A stretch of 44,590 nt of DNA from Nitrospirota bacterium (GCA_021825295.1 JAKAHV010000025.1:1-44590), one strand, 5' to 3'; shown: positions 7,696 through 16,993, counted from the stretch's first letter. Translations and numbers: made by a program. The notes: generated by a model not told the origin, from the letters alone.

Positions 7696-8952
7696 GTGAA
7701 AAGAGGAATATTTTTACCGGCGGTTTTGTCCTTTGCCCTTGTGTGCGCCGTGTCGTGCACGACGATGGTGCCCAGGAAGGAGCTGCCCGCCCCGCTGACA
7801 ACCAAAAGCTATGGGGACCCGGTAAAAGTAGTGACCATACCGCTGCCAGCCATCTCCACCAACCCCAACGAGGGCATCACTTACGGGGCGCTTGTGGCGG
7901 CGCTCATTTACGACAAGGCCGGAGCGGCCAGGACCCTTCTTGCCCCCCAGGTCAACTACAATGAGCATTACGGGTTCACCGAGACCCTTTACGGGGCCCT
8001 GTATCCGAAGACCGGCCGGAGCTGGGAGATGAACATATCCAGGTCCCAGCACGTGAATTTCGATTATGAGCTCACCTTCAGGGACGACGGCAACATAGAG
8101 AAGGGGGTTGATCTGAATGCATACGGCTTTTATTTCAACAACGGCTCCGCCCGGTTCTACGGCTTCCAGTCCAACAGCCGGCTCAGGAACCAGACGAATT
8201 ACGGGGACCAGGAGGCCGGATTCAAGCTGTCGGCCGTTTTTGACGTCCTGCCGGATTTTTACATATCGCTTTTGGAGAGATTGAGGAGGGTGACGATAAC
8301 CAAGGGGGCGGTCACCTCGCTGCCGTTCATAGGGGACGTCTTCACCCCGGAGGAGGTGCCGGGGATAAACGGGTTCAGGACGCACGCCCAGGGGATTGCG
8401 CTTATCTACAGCACCCTCAATTCGCGCGAGATGCCCACCAGGGGATTTTACGCCAGGGCCTACGGCGAATGGAGCCAGAAATTCCTTGGCAGCGGCTCCG
8501 ATTTTTTCCATTACTCGATTGAAGCCAAGGACTATATTCCCGCCTCGAAGCAGCGTTACGTCACCCTCGTCAGGGGGGTTTACAACCAGACGGTCGGCGA
8601 GAACGTTCCATTCCTGGAAAGAAGCATCCTGGGCGGGGAAGATACGCTCAGGGGCTATGGAGACAACAGGTTCGTGGACAACAGCTATCTGCTGTTTAAT
8701 TTCGAGGAGAGGATCAGGCTTTTCACGAAATCGCTTTTCAATGTCAGAACCCACTGGGAGATCGCCCCGTTCCTGGACATGGGCGCCGTCATGAGTTCGC
8801 TAAACAGCATCTCGGCAAAGCAATTCAAGGTGAACCCCGGGATAGGTTTCAGGGCGATCGTTCCGCCCAGCATCGTGGGGAGGATAGACGTGGGGTTCGG
8901 CAACGAAGGGCCGGCAGTCTTTGTGGGGCTGGGTTATCCCTTCCTGGACTAA
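7696..8952 (+). CDS. Omp85/BamA-type surface antigen barrel protein without POTRA domains
   Basis: A 418-residue outer-membrane protein with a lipoprotein-like signal ending AVSC. The barrel domain carries SREMPTRGFYARA and GGEDTLRGYGDNRFVDN. The latter corresponds to the conserved (V/L)RG(F/Y) loop of the Omp85 superfamily barrel. It ends in VGLGYPFLD. No POTRA repeats are visible, so this is a short Omp85-like or surface-antigen (D15) barrel rather than BamA itself. The start is GTG at 7696, the first start in the frame that retains the whole signal peptide, with a weak AGG upstream. It converges with the glucan phosphorylase gene, whose stop is only seven bases away. Confidence 0.75.
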   Translation: MKRGIFLPAVLSFALVCAVSCTTMVPRKELPAPLTTKSYGDPVKVVTIPLPAISTNPNEGITYGALVAALIYDKAGAARTLLAPQVNYNEHYGFTETLYGALYPKTGRSWEMNISRSQHVNFDYELTFRDDGNIEKGVDLNAYGFYFNNGSARFYGFQSNSRLRNQTNYGDQEAGFKLSAVFDVLPDFYISLLERLRRVTITKGAVTSLPFIGDVFTPEEVPGINGFRTHAQGIALIYSTLNSREMPTRGFYARAYGEWSQKFLGSGSDFFHYSIEAKDYIPASKQRYVTLVRGVYNQTVGENVPFLERSILGGEDTLRGYGDNRFVDNSYLLFNFEERIRLFTKSLFNVRTHWEIAPFLDMGAVMSSLNSISAKQFKVNPGIGFRAIVPPSIVGRIDVGFGNEGPAVFVGLGYPFLD

Positions 8953-8959
8953 AAGCGCC

Positions 8960-11494
8960 TTACCGCTGCCAGAGTATGAGGTTTGACTCCAGCGGCAGCG
9001 AGGCGCCTGGCAGGCGGGGCCTTATGCAGGCCGTGTAATCCGCCGCCGGCCGGCTGCCGGGCACGCGGGCCCGGTAGACGTATGCGCCGTGCGGTCCTCT
9101 TTGGCCGGCATCCAGCTCCATCTCCTGTTGAAAAGGCCCCTTGCCGCCCTCTGCGTAGAGTTCCACGCTTATCATCCCGGGGTCCAGCCCGTTTAGATGC
9201 ACGCGGACCTCGAATGTGTGCCAGTCGGGGCCTGTCGCCACCTTTACCTGCCCGAAGCCAAGTCCGCTCCATCCATCATGCATGCGTTCGAGCCGCTCTG
9301 CTATATCGGCCCCAAGGGCGCCCTTCCTCGCGGTCCGCTCCCGGCAGGCGAGGGCGGCCGGGATATAGTATTTTTCCGTGTATTCGGCGACCGTGCGGGT
9401 CGCCGAGAATTGCGGGGTCAGCCGGGAGATGCTCTCCCGTATCCGGGAGAGCCAGGCCCGCGGGATTCCGTCGCCGCCGCGCGCATAGAATTCCGGAGCG
9501 ACAGTCTGCTCCAGGAGCCTGTAGAGGGCCTCCGCCTCCACGGCGTCCCATTCCGGACCGTGCTCCTTTCCATCGCCGATCGCCCATCCGGTGGCCGGGG
9601 TATAGGCCTCGGCCCACCAGCCGTCCAGCTCCGAGAGGTTTAGTCCGCCGTTGACCAGGATCTTCATGCCGCTTGTGCCGCACGCCTCCCACGGGCGCCG
9701 GGGCGTGTTGACCCATACGTCAACCCCGTGCATCAGGCGCGCCGTCAACTGCATGTCGTAATCGCTTAGAAATACCACATGGCCGCGCGTCTCCGGCCTT
9801 CCGATGAACTCCATCCACTGCCGGATCATGGCCTGGCCGGCAAGGTCCGCAGGGTGGGCCTTGCCCGCTATAAGCAACTGTACCGTACGGGCTGGGTCGG
9901 TGAGTATCTTCAGGAGCCTGTCAGGATCATGCAGGAGGAGGTTCGGACGCTTGTAGCTCGTGAAACGCCGGGCAAACCCCAGAGTAAGCCGCTCGGGATC
10001 GAGGATGTGTTTTGCGTTTTCGATCTCCTCAGGCGGGGCGCCGGAGACGGAGAGCTGCCGGATGAGCCGCTTGCGGACGTACCTGACCAGATTGGCGCGG
10101 ACCGTCTGCCGGAACTGCCAGATCCTGGAGTCGGGCGCCGCGCCGATCTTCCGTTTGATGTCCTCCGCGCCGCCAAGCCAGCGCTGCTTCCCGCATGTCT
10201 CGGTCCAGAAGGAATCGGCCTCCGCAGAGACCCATGTCGACATGTGCACCCCGTTTGTGACGTGCCCCACCGGCACTTCGGAGGCGGGCCAGCGGGGGAA
10301 TATTGGTTCGAATATCCGCCTGCTTACCTCGCCGTGGAGCCGGCTCACCCCGTTAATCGCAAGGCTGCCGCGCGCGGCGAGATAGGCCATGTTGAAGAAT
10401 TCCTCTCTGCCGGCAGGGTCCTGGCGGCCCAGCGCAAGCAGTTCCTCAAGACTGATGCCGAGCCTGTTTGTGGCGTATGCGCCCAGGTACTGCTCTATAA
10501 GATGAGGCGGGAAGCGGTCGAAGCCGGCGGCAACAGGCGTATGGGTTGTAAAGATGTTGCCGGCGCGCGTGGCGGCAAGCGCAGCCTTGAACGGACGGCC
10601 CGTCTGCTTCATGAAGGAGCGGGCGCGCTCCAGCACCGCGAAGGCCGGATGCCCCTCATTGAGGTGGCAGACTTCGGGTTTCAGGCCTATGGCCTCCAGC
10701 AGTTGCCAGCCGCCGATGCCAAGGACGATCTCCTGCATCAGCCGCAGCTCGAGCCCGGCCGGATACAGCTCGCTCGTGATGCCGCGGTGCGTGGGATAGT
10801 TCGCGGGGTCGTTGGCGTCAAGCAGATACAATTTTATTCTTCCCACCTGGACCTGCCATGCCCTCAGCCAGACCAGGCAGCCGGGGAAGGCTATTTTCAG
10901 CCTCAGCCACTCGCCGTTTTGGTCCCTCAGGGGGACAACAGGCAGCCCGCTTGGGTCGTTGTACGGGAAAAGGGCCTGCTGGGAGCCGCTCCTGTCTATG
11001 GCCTGCCGGAAATAGCCGCGCTGGTAGAGCAGCCCGACACCCGTCACGGGCACGCCAAGGTCGCTTGCGGCCTTGAGCTGGTCTCCCGCAACGTTGCCCA
11101 GTCCTCCGGAGTATATGGGCAGCGCCTCGCTCAGCATGAACTCCATGCTGAAGTAGGCCGCCGCCTCAAGCGGAGATCCGGGATGCTCCCGCTGGAACCA
11201 TGCGGGCGCGCTTTCGGCCTCGCGCTTGGCCTTCAGGCAGGCGTCTATCTTCCTGCGGAAGGCGGGGTCCGCCAACTGGTCTCTCAGCCGGTCCTTCGAG
11301 ACGGCCTGCAGCACAACCCACGGGTTGCTGGTGAGGTCCCACAAGACCGGCTCCAGCCGTTTCCATATCACATCGGACGACCGGCTCCAGGACCATCGCA
11401 TGTCGAGGGCAAGCTCCGCGAGGCTTCCGAACCCGTCGATGTCAAAGGGCAGGAAAGAGCATGCGAGGCCGCCCCCCGTGTAACCGTCGCTCAT
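8960..11494 (-). CDS. glgP: Alpha-glucan phosphorylase (GT35, DUF3417 N-terminal type)
   Basis: An enzyme of about 844 residues that cleaves alpha-1,4 glucan with phosphate to give glucose 1-phosphate. The N-terminus (LALDMRWSWSR, then EPVLWDLTSNPW) is the DUF3417 domain of the short phosphorylase subfamily. HTPVAAGFDRFP, RRFTSYKRPNLL and EACGTSGMK follow; the last lysine binds pyridoxal phosphate. WWAEAY and a C-terminal extension close the protein. The ATG at 11494 has AGAGGAAG upstream and overlaps the pgm stop as ATGA, so the two are translationally coupled. A longer open frame to 11656 lies inside pgm and is rejected as a start. Its product is the direct substrate of the upstream mutase. 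Confidence 0.92.
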   Translation of the reverse strand: MSDGYTGGGLACSFLPFDIDGFGSLAELALDMRWSWSRSSDVIWKRLEPVLWDLTSNPWVVLQAVSKDRLRDQLADPAFRRKIDACLKAKREAESAPAWFQREHPGSPLEAAAYFSMEFMLSEALPIYSGGLGNVAGDQLKAASDLGVPVTGVGLLYQRGYFRQAIDRSGSQQALFPYNDPSGLPVVPLRDQNGEWLRLKIAFPGCLVWLRAWQVQVGRIKLYLLDANDPANYPTHRGITSELYPAGLELRLMQEIVLGIGGWQLLEAIGLKPEVCHLNEGHPAFAVLERARSFMKQTGRPFKAALAATRAGNIFTTHTPVAAGFDRFPPHLIEQYLGAYATNRLGISLEELLALGRQDPAGREEFFNMAYLAARGSLAINGVSRLHGEVSRRIFEPIFPRWPASEVPVGHVTNGVHMSTWVSAEADSFWTETCGKQRWLGGAEDIKRKIGAAPDSRIWQFRQTVRANLVRYVRKRLIRQLSVSGAPPEEIENAKHILDPERLTLGFARRFTSYKRPNLLLHDPDRLLKILTDPARTVQLLIAGKAHPADLAGQAMIRQWMEFIGRPETRGHVVFLSDYDMQLTARLMHGVDVWVNTPRRPWEACGTSGMKILVNGGLNLSELDGWWAEAYTPATGWAIGDGKEHGPEWDAVEAEALYRLLEQTVAPEFYARGGDGIPRAWLSRIRESISRLTPQFSATRTVAEYTEKYYIPAALACRERTARKGALGADIAERLERMHDGWSGLGFGQVKVATGPDWHTFEVRVHLNGLDPGMISVELYAEGGKGPFQQEMELDAGQRGPHGAYVYRARVPGSRPAADYTACIRPRLPGASLPLESNLILWQR

Positions 11495-13170
11495 CTTCCT
11501 CTGTTTCCGGCAGGAGGCCCGGTCCTTGCGCCCAGGGCGTCGTCTATCATCGCCTGGGCCTCCTCTATGATGCGGCGCAGATGGTCCTGCCCGATAAAGC
11601 TCTCCGCGTATATCTTGTAGATGTCCTCTGTCCCGGAGGGGCGGGCGGCAAACCACCCGCCCTCCGAAACCACCTTTATCCCGCCGATGGGCTCGCCGTT
11701 GCCGGGCGCGCGGGAGAGGACGGCCTGTATCTTCTGCCCTGCCAGCGTCTCCGTGCGGACCTGCTCCGGAGAAAGCCGCTTGAGGATTTCCTTCTGCTGC
11801 GGGGTGGCGGGCGCATCCACGCGTTCGTAGACGGGCCGTCCGAACTCGGAGGCAAGCTCACCGTAAAGCTCGCCAGGGTCCCGTCCTGTCCTTGCCCTTA
11901 TCTCCGCGGCCAGCAGCGCGGGGATTATCCCGTCCTTGTCCGTTGTCCAGACAGTGCCGTCCATGCGAAGAAACGACGCGCCGGCGCTCTCCTCGCCGGC
12001 AAAGCCCAGGGAGCCGTCTAGCAGTCCGTCAACGAACCACTTGAAGCCGACCGGCGTCTCATAGAGCTTCCTTCCGGTCTTCATGGCCGCCCGGTCTATC
12101 ATCCCGCTGCTGACAAGTGTTTTGCCCACCGCCGACCTCTCCGGCCAGTGCGGCCTGTGCCGGAACAGATAGTAGACCGATGCGGCCAGGTAGTGGTTTG
12201 GCGGCAGCAGGCCCTCGCTCCTGGTCACAATACCGTGCCGGTCGTGGTCCGTGTCGCTTGCGAAGGCGGCGTCGAATTTGTCCTTCAGGCCTATGAGCCG
12301 CTGCATGGCATAAGGCGAGGAGGGGTCCATACGGATATTCCCGTCCCAGTCGACCGTCATGAAGCGGAATGTGGGATCGATTGCGTCATTGACGACGGTG
12401 AGATTGAGGCCGTAGCGCTCCGCTATCCGGCCCCAGTAATGCACCCCCGCGCCGCCAAGCGGGTCCACGCCGAGGCTTATGTCCGCGCTGGCGATGGCGT
12501 CCATGTCGATGACGTTTCCCAGGTCCTGCACATAAGCGCCCATGAAGTCGTGCCTGTGGGTTGTGGGGGCGCGCAGGGCCCTTTCAAACGCTGTCCGCTT
12601 CAGGCCGCGAAGGCCGCCTTCGATCAACTCGTTCGCCCTGGCCTCTATCCATCCGCTTATGCGGGGCTCCGCGGGCCCCCCGTGAGGCGGATTGTACTTG
12701 AAACCGCCGCTGTCGGGCGGGTTGTGGGACGGCGTGATGACGATTCCGTCCGCCAGTGCCGTCCTCCGTCCCCGGTTGTAGGTGAGTATCGCGTGGGAGA
12801 CCGCCGGGGTGGGCGTGTAAGGCTCCCCTTCCGGGATCATGACGTCCACGCCGTGCGCCGCCAGCACCTCGAGCGCGCTTGCGAACGCCGGCACCGAAAG
12901 CGCGTGGGTGTCCATGCCGAGAAAGAGCGGCCCGCCGGTCTTCTCCTTTTCCCGAAAAAGGCAGATGGCCTCGGTGATCGCCAGTATGTGCGTCTCGTTG
13001 AATGTCTTTTTGACCGATGAGCCCCGGTGCCCGGATGTGCCGAATACGACACGTTCGCCGGCCGCCGCAGGGTCCGGCGCAAGGGTGTAATAGGCCGCCA
13101 CCAGCCCCGGCACGTCCGCCAGCAGCGAGGGCGGGGCGGGCTTGCCCGCCAGTGGGCTTGTTTCCTTCAT
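11491..13170 (-). CDS. pgm: Phosphoglucomutase (alpha-D-phosphohexomutase family)
   Basis: A 559-residue enzyme that interconverts glucose 1-phosphate and glucose 6-phosphate. Visible motifs are FGTSGHRG near residue 45, the phosphoserine loop ITPSHNPP near 148, the Mg-binding DTDHDRHG near 310, the sugar-binding GEESAGASF near 393 and the phosphate-binding ARPSGTEDIYK near 520. Length and motif set match the E. coli Pgm type. GAGGTAACCGGAC precedes the ATG. It is first in a two-gene operon with glgP (ATGA overlap), which fits glycogen or maltodextrin breakdown. It is divergent from the RNase G gene across a 146-base promoter region. Confidence 0.93.
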   Translation of the reverse strand: MKETSPLAGKPAPPSLLADVPGLVAAYYTLAPDPAAAGERVVFGTSGHRGSSVKKTFNETHILAITEAICLFREKEKTGGPLFLGMDTHALSVPAFASALEVLAAHGVDVMIPEGEPYTPTPAVSHAILTYNRGRRTALADGIVITPSHNPPDSGGFKYNPPHGGPAEPRISGWIEARANELIEGGLRGLKRTAFERALRAPTTHRHDFMGAYVQDLGNVIDMDAIASADISLGVDPLGGAGVHYWGRIAERYGLNLTVVNDAIDPTFRFMTVDWDGNIRMDPSSPYAMQRLIGLKDKFDAAFASDTDHDRHGIVTRSEGLLPPNHYLAASVYYLFRHRPHWPERSAVGKTLVSSGMIDRAAMKTGRKLYETPVGFKWFVDGLLDGSLGFAGEESAGASFLRMDGTVWTTDKDGIIPALLAAEIRARTGRDPGELYGELASEFGRPVYERVDAPATPQQKEILKRLSPEQVRTETLAGQKIQAVLSRAPGNGEPIGGIKVVSEGGWFAARPSGTEDIYKIYAESFIGQDHLRRIIEEAQAMIDDALGARTGPPAGNRGR

Positions 13171-13297
13171 GTCCGGTTACCTCGCATAAACGGAGTTTTC
13201 ATCCTGCTCCCGATACAATTATAATTCAGAACCGCCCGGAATTTGTCGAAATTCTACAATAAAATTTGGAGCATTCAGGGTTTCGGACGGAATTATC

Positions 13298-13306
13298 TGC
13301 TATAAT
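13298..13306 (+). promoter_or_regulatory. Extended -10 promoter immediately before the RNase G start
   Basis: TGCTATAAT, a perfect extended -10 (TGnTATAAT), ends only ten bases before the GTG start at 13317. A normal start site about seven bases downstream would leave a leader of roughly zero to five bases. No matching -35 and no Shine-Dalgarno are visible. An in-frame TAA sits directly before the GTG. Confidence 0.6.
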
Positions 13307-13316
13307 ACAATTTTAA

Positions 13317-14978
13317 GTGAAAAAGAAAATCCTGATAGACGCCAAATATCCCGAGGAGAAGCGGGTCGCCATCATCGAGGGCGACCGCCTCGTCGATTTC
13401 TATGTGGAACTCGCCTCGAAGGAGCATCTGAGGGGCAATATCTACAAGGGGACCATCGCCAGGGTGGAGCCCTCCCTGCAGGCGGTTTTCGTGGATTTCG
13501 GCCAGAAGAAAAACGGCTTCCTGCAACTGCGGGAGATAAAGCCGGAGTATTGCGGCCCGAACGGCAAAAACAGGAAGATCCGCATGCAGGAGGTCTTTCA
13601 GAAGGGGCAGGAGCTGATCGTCCAGGTCGAGAAGGACGAGAGGGACACCAAGGGGGCCAGCCTCACCACGTACATATCGATCCCGGGCAGATACATAGTC
13701 ATGATGCCCGGCCAGAACCGGATAGGGATTTCCAGGAAGATAGGCGACCAGGACCGGCAGCGCCTGAAGCAGGCCTTCGGGACGCTCAAACTGCCGGATA
13801 ACACGGGATTCATCCTCCGGACGGCCGGCATAGACAAGACAGCCGAGGACCTCTCGAACGATCTGAAATACCTGACCAAGCTCTGGAACGAGATACAGAA
13901 GGAGGCGGGGAAGGTAAAGGCCCCGGCCCTTATCTACAAGGAGCAGGACATAGCCATAAGGACGGTGCGGGACTACCTCACGACGGACGTGGAGGAGGTC
14001 CTTGTGGACGACCAGGAGACGTTCAGGAACATAAAGTCGTTTCTGAGGCGCACGCTTCCAGGGCGGCGGAAGATAAACGTGAGGCTTTACAAGGACAAGC
14101 GGCCCATCTTCGACCTGCATAACCTTGAGGACCAGATCGCGAAGATAAACGAGCGCTTCATCCATCTGCCCTCCAGGGGATATCTAGTCTTTGACAGGAC
14201 GGAGGCCCTTACCGCGATAGACGTGAACTCCGGCCGGAGCAGGAAAGAGAAGAACATAGAGCAGACGGCGCTCCGGACAAACCTGGAGGCGGCCGACGAG
14301 ATCGCCAGGCAGCTCAGGCTGAGGGACATGGGCGGGCTTGTGGTCATAGATTTCATCGACATGGAGAACTCGAAGAACAGGAGGCAGGTGGAGGCCAGGC
14401 TGAAGGCCGCGCTGCTTGCGGACAAGGCCCATACGGACATAACCGGCATATCCAGGTTCGGGATCGTCGAGATGACCCGTGAGCGGATGAGGACCGCGTA
14501 TTTCGAGTCCGCGTACAGAAAATGCCCCACCTGCGAAGGCTCCGGCGTGCTGATGGCGGAAGACATGGTCTCGCTGGCGGCCTTCCGGGAGATACACATG
14601 AGGGCCTCAAGGGGCGGGCTGGAGACCATAGTCTGCCACATCCCCGTCTCGGGCTCGAACTACCTTCTGAACGAAAAAAGGGACGGGCTTATGAGGATGG
14701 AGAAGGACTTCAAGGTGAAGATAAACGTCGTCGGCGACCCGTCCATCCCGCACGGACAGTACAAGATCGAGGTCCATAAGGCGAAGACGGAGGCCGAAAA
14801 GAAGGAGCCCCCCGCACCGCAGAAACAGCAGGAAAAGGCGCAGAAGCCCCCTGCCAGGATGCATAGGGAACAGCCCGCCGCCGCCCCGGAAGAGCCCGCG
14901 GAGGCGCAGGACGAGCCGGCGGAGGCGCAAACTGAAGAGCCGCCGGAGACGCAGGAAAGCGGTGATGAAACGAAATGA
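13317..14978 (+). CDS. rng: Ribonuclease G / E family endoribonuclease
   Basis: A 553-residue cytoplasmic endoribonuclease for rRNA and mRNA processing. The S1-like domain (GNIYKGTIARVEPSLQAVFVD) is followed by the RNase H-like and DNase-like core with the catalytic aspartates in TAIDVNSGR and VVIDFIDM. The Zn-link CPTCEGSG comes next. After about residue 485 the protein is a charged tail rich in Glu, Pro, Ala and Gln. The start is GTG at 13317 (MKKKILIDA), forced by an in-frame stop just upstream. It has no visible ribosome site, so the mRNA may be nearly leaderless. A 60-residue ORF overlaps its end and a membrane protein gene follows. Confidence 0.92.
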   Translation: MKKKILIDAKYPEEKRVAIIEGDRLVDFYVELASKEHLRGNIYKGTIARVEPSLQAVFVDFGQKKNGFLQLREIKPEYCGPNGKNRKIRMQEVFQKGQELIVQVEKDERDTKGASLTTYISIPGRYIVMMPGQNRIGISRKIGDQDRQRLKQAFGTLKLPDNTGFILRTAGIDKTAEDLSNDLKYLTKLWNEIQKEAGKVKAPALIYKEQDIAIRTVRDYLTTDVEEVLVDDQETFRNIKSFLRRTLPGRRKINVRLYKDKRPIFDLHNLEDQIAKINERFIHLPSRGYLVFDRTEALTAIDVNSGRSRKEKNIEQTALRTNLEAADEIARQLRLRDMGGLVVIDFIDMENSKNRRQVEARLKAALLADKAHTDITGISRFGIVEMTRERMRTAYFESAYRKCPTCEGSGVLMAEDMVSLAAFREIHMRASRGGLETIVCHIPVSGSNYLLNEKRDGLMRMEKDFKVKINVVGDPSIPHGQYKIEVHKAKTEAEKKEPPAPQKQQEKAQKPPARMHREQPAAAPEEPAEAQDEPAEAQTEEPPETQESGDETK

Positions 14979-15144
14979 TGAAGGCAAGCCGAAACCCGGG
15001 GCCCGCGCGGACATAAAGCCGGAGGCCGGCGGGCAGTGCAGGTGCAAGGAAGTGGCGAAAAAGACCCCCCTGGAGCTGCTGAAACTCATGCTGCGGGATT
15101 TTGCCTTCTGGAAGAAAAATAAAAGGGGGGCCAAGGGCCCTTAA
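14965..15144 (+). CDS. Small basic protein, unknown
   Basis: A protein of about 59 residues that overlaps the end of the RNase G gene by 14 bases. It is lysine- and arginine-rich, with a CRC pair (QCRCKE) and a short amphipathic segment LELLKLMLRDFAFW. I recognise no family. ATG at 14965 follows AGGAAAGCGGTG; a GTG at 14962 is equally possible. The tight overlap and the eight-base gap to the next gene suggest that all three are cotranscribed. Confidence 0.5.
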   Translation: MKRNDEGKPKPGARADIKPEAGGQCRCKEVAKKTPLELLKLMLRDFAFWKKNKRGAKGP

Positions 15145-15152
15145 GATAAGAC

Positions 15153-15755
15153 ATGGGTGACTACGTCTTATACCAGCCGCTGACCAGGGCGGACAAAATA
15201 ACGGTCGTTCTCTACAGGGCGGGCATTGCGCTGGCCTGCCTGTCGCTGCTGGCCATGGCTGTGTTCGCGGCCTTCCTCCATCTGTTGGATGCGCGGTCCG
15301 CGTCCCTGTACTTCGATTACTTCCTTGCCGCGCTTTATTTCTCGATGGGGCTCAGCGTCTTTTTCATCCACCTCTACATCGGCAGGTTCAAGAAAAACCT
15401 GAAAAGGCTGTATTACGTGGCGCTCGCCGCTCTGGTCTTTATCCTGATCCAGGGAAACGGAGATACCGTCTCCTTCATTTCCGCCACGCGCGGTGGCCCG
15501 CTGCTCCTGCTGCCGATTTCGATGTGCATGGGCTTTGTGGCCGCCAAGGAGGCCTTCTGCTTCAGGCTTCTGGAGGGCTATGCGCTTGCGCTGATCATGC
15601 CCCTGTACCTTATAGCGATTTCGACCGGAGTGCTGGGGCAGAACGCCGTCACATCGGGGCTTCTGCTTATCGCCGCGCTCTTCGCCTTTTTCACCTTCAG
15701 GAAAATCTTCATGCCCATTCACGTGGACATCGGGGACAAATCCGCCTACAGATAG
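15153..15755 (+). CDS. Integral membrane protein, DUF2301-like
   Basis: A 200-residue protein with about six hydrophobic segments: near residues 23-45, 53-74, 83-100, 114-132, 138-160 and 166-185. The fourth is followed by AAKEAFCFRL. That KEAFCF segment and the overall layout remind me of the DUF2301 membrane family, whose function is unknown; the match is from memory and tentative. It lies eight bases after the small basic protein and is probably the last gene of the RNase G transcript. The following 160 bases are pyrimidine-rich, with T runs at about 15812-15830 that may form a weak terminator. Confidence 0.6.
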   Translation: MGDYVLYQPLTRADKITVVLYRAGIALACLSLLAMAVFAAFLHLLDARSASLYFDYFLAALYFSMGLSVFFIHLYIGRFKKNLKRLYYVALAALVFILIQGNGDTVSFISATRGGPLLLLPISMCMGFVAAKEAFCFRLLEGYALALIMPLYLIAISTGVLGQNAVTSGLLLIAALFAFFTFRKIFMPIHVDIGDKSAYR

Positions 15756-15917
15756 GCCCTTTTCTCTCCCCCGACCATTGTCTCTCCCCCATCCGCTTTG
15801 GCCGCCGCTGCCTTTTTTGTTTTTTTTGTTCAAGGCAAAAACCCTAACCCCCGTTTTTTAAATGATTTTTCAGGCCCGGCTGTTCAGGCGTTCAATGAAC
15901 GCCCCGGTCCATGGCGG

Positions 15918-16361
15918 TTAATCGCATGTCCCGGTGCCTCCGGCTTTGCCGGTTTCGGCCTCAGGTCCCGCAGCCATTGTTTCAAACCTGGCTGCCCATT
16001 GTTCAAACTTGGCTGCCTTGTCATCCAGCATTGCCGATGCAACGACCTTTTCTTTCAGCGAAGCATTGCGTATGTCGGAATCCGATATCCGGCCAAGGAT
16101 GTGATCGGAAAGCAGAAAGCACTTCATGGCGTGCCGCGCCCTCGTTTCCTTCAAAATCCGCATTACGTCCTCACGGGACTCCTTCATGATGTTGTGCACG
16201 CTGCCCACGCTGATGTCCAGGGCCTCGGCCACCTCCCTGTACGGGCGCCCCGAAGCGAGGAGCGCCTTCGCCATCGCCCGCTTCTCCTGGGCGATCCCGG
16301 CCTCTTTTTTCGGGTCTTTTTTCCGTTCCGGGAACATCCGGGCAACATCAAACGCATCCAT
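15918..16361 (-). CDS. Helix-turn-helix protein, unknown role
   Basis: A 147-residue protein with a clear helix-turn-helix at about residues 38-62 (ASGRPYREVAEALDISVGSV). Before it is a charged region, and after it a long helical stretch (LKEKVVASAMLDDKAAKFEQW). The layout is like small DNA-binding proteins of phage terminase small-subunit or repressor type, but I cannot place it in a family. AAAGGAG sits eight bases before the ATG. It marks the left border of the accessory region and lies convergent to the RNase G transcript. Confidence 0.6.
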   Translation of the reverse strand: MDAFDVARMFPERKKDPKKEAGIAQEKRAMAKALLASGRPYREVAEALDISVGSVHNIMKESREDVMRILKETRARHAMKCFLLSDHILGRISDSDIRNASLKEKVVASAMLDDKAAKFEQWAARFETMAAGPEAETGKAGGTGTCD

Positions 16362-16752
16362 TTGAAATCTCCTTTCCGGCTCCGGTTTCCGGGATGGAAA
16401 ACCCAGCCGGTCTCATCATAATCCGCCGGACATGAAACTGTCCGCATCGGGTTGTTGCCTAAATAACTTTCCTGAATAAGTTTTTGCAAGCCCAGTAGGA
16501 AAATAGTTTTTTTAATACGATTGGCCTTGTCAGTTGTCAAAAATCGGGTAACTATAACCGATTAGGAACATCTGTCTTGCCTCTGCCTGCCTTACAAGGC
16601 CGATACAGGCGCGTATTACAAGCAGAATTTTTGGGGTTTTATATGTGTGAAAAAATCTGGCATGATTCCCCTGCAGATCAAACAGAGCGTTTAGGTGGTC
16701 ATTCTCCGGCTTGATCCCCCGATCGAGGTCGGAGGACGGAATCCAGCCTTGT
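16362..16752 (+). other. Intergenic stretch without a supported gene
   Basis: This 391-base stretch is AT-richer than its surroundings and has no convincing open frame. It should contain the promoter of the HTH gene (minus strand). The only open frame, on the minus strand to 16540, runs out of frame into the HTH gene and has no recognisable content. It is the junction between the RNase G neighbourhood and the broken accessory genes. Confidence 0.5.
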
Positions 16753-16962
16753 ATGAAAAAGAATTTTTACGTTTACATATTGGCGAGTCAGCGAAATGGC
16801 ACTTTATATGTTGGAGTCACCTCTGATTTAACAAAGCGGGTCTGTGCCGTATACCAGCATTATTTTGATTTTTCAAAAAATAATATACCTTTTGGGCTTT
16901 TTTTAATCATGCTTGGAATCATGTTCATCTGGACGGAACTGAAAGGGAAACGGAAAAAATGA
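16753..16962 (+). pseudogene. GIY-YIG nuclease N-terminus fused to an unrelated tail
   Basis: The first 30 or so residues (MKKNFYVYILASQRNGTLYVG, then VTSDLTKRV) are the start of a UPF0213-type GIY-YIG nuclease. Both the YVYIL and YVG parts of the motif are present. After KRV, where WQHK normally follows, the sequence changes abruptly to a different tail that ends in a hydrophobic helix (GLFLIMLGIMFIW) and a basic end, 69 residues in all. Normal members are about 90 residues with a catalytic glutamate and asparagine further on, and both are missing. It is therefore a truncated or chimeric remnant with no expected nuclease activity. Confidence 0.65.
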
Positions 16963-16993
16963 CTTGGTTATGAAAATAAAAACGGGGCCTATT

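Noticed and set aside
9779..11620. A 613-residue plus-strand open frame over glgP
   Set aside because: It is a shadow frame of a high-GC gene; its translation has no recognisable domain and the opposite strand is clearly the phosphorylase.
8960..11656. A longer glgP reading starting at 11656
   Set aside because: The first 54 codons lie inside pgm and are Arg/Pro-rich without family similarity. The ATG at 11494 has a ribosome site and an ATGA overlap.
15756..15917. Pyrimidine tracts with two TCTCTCCCCC copies
   Set aside because: Two short copies in a low-complexity stretch are not enough for a repeat array or a defined terminator.
16184..16540. A 118-residue minus-strand frame running into the HTH gene
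   Set aside because: It overlaps the HTH gene out of frame, and the HTH gene has a better ribosome site and a recognisable motif.
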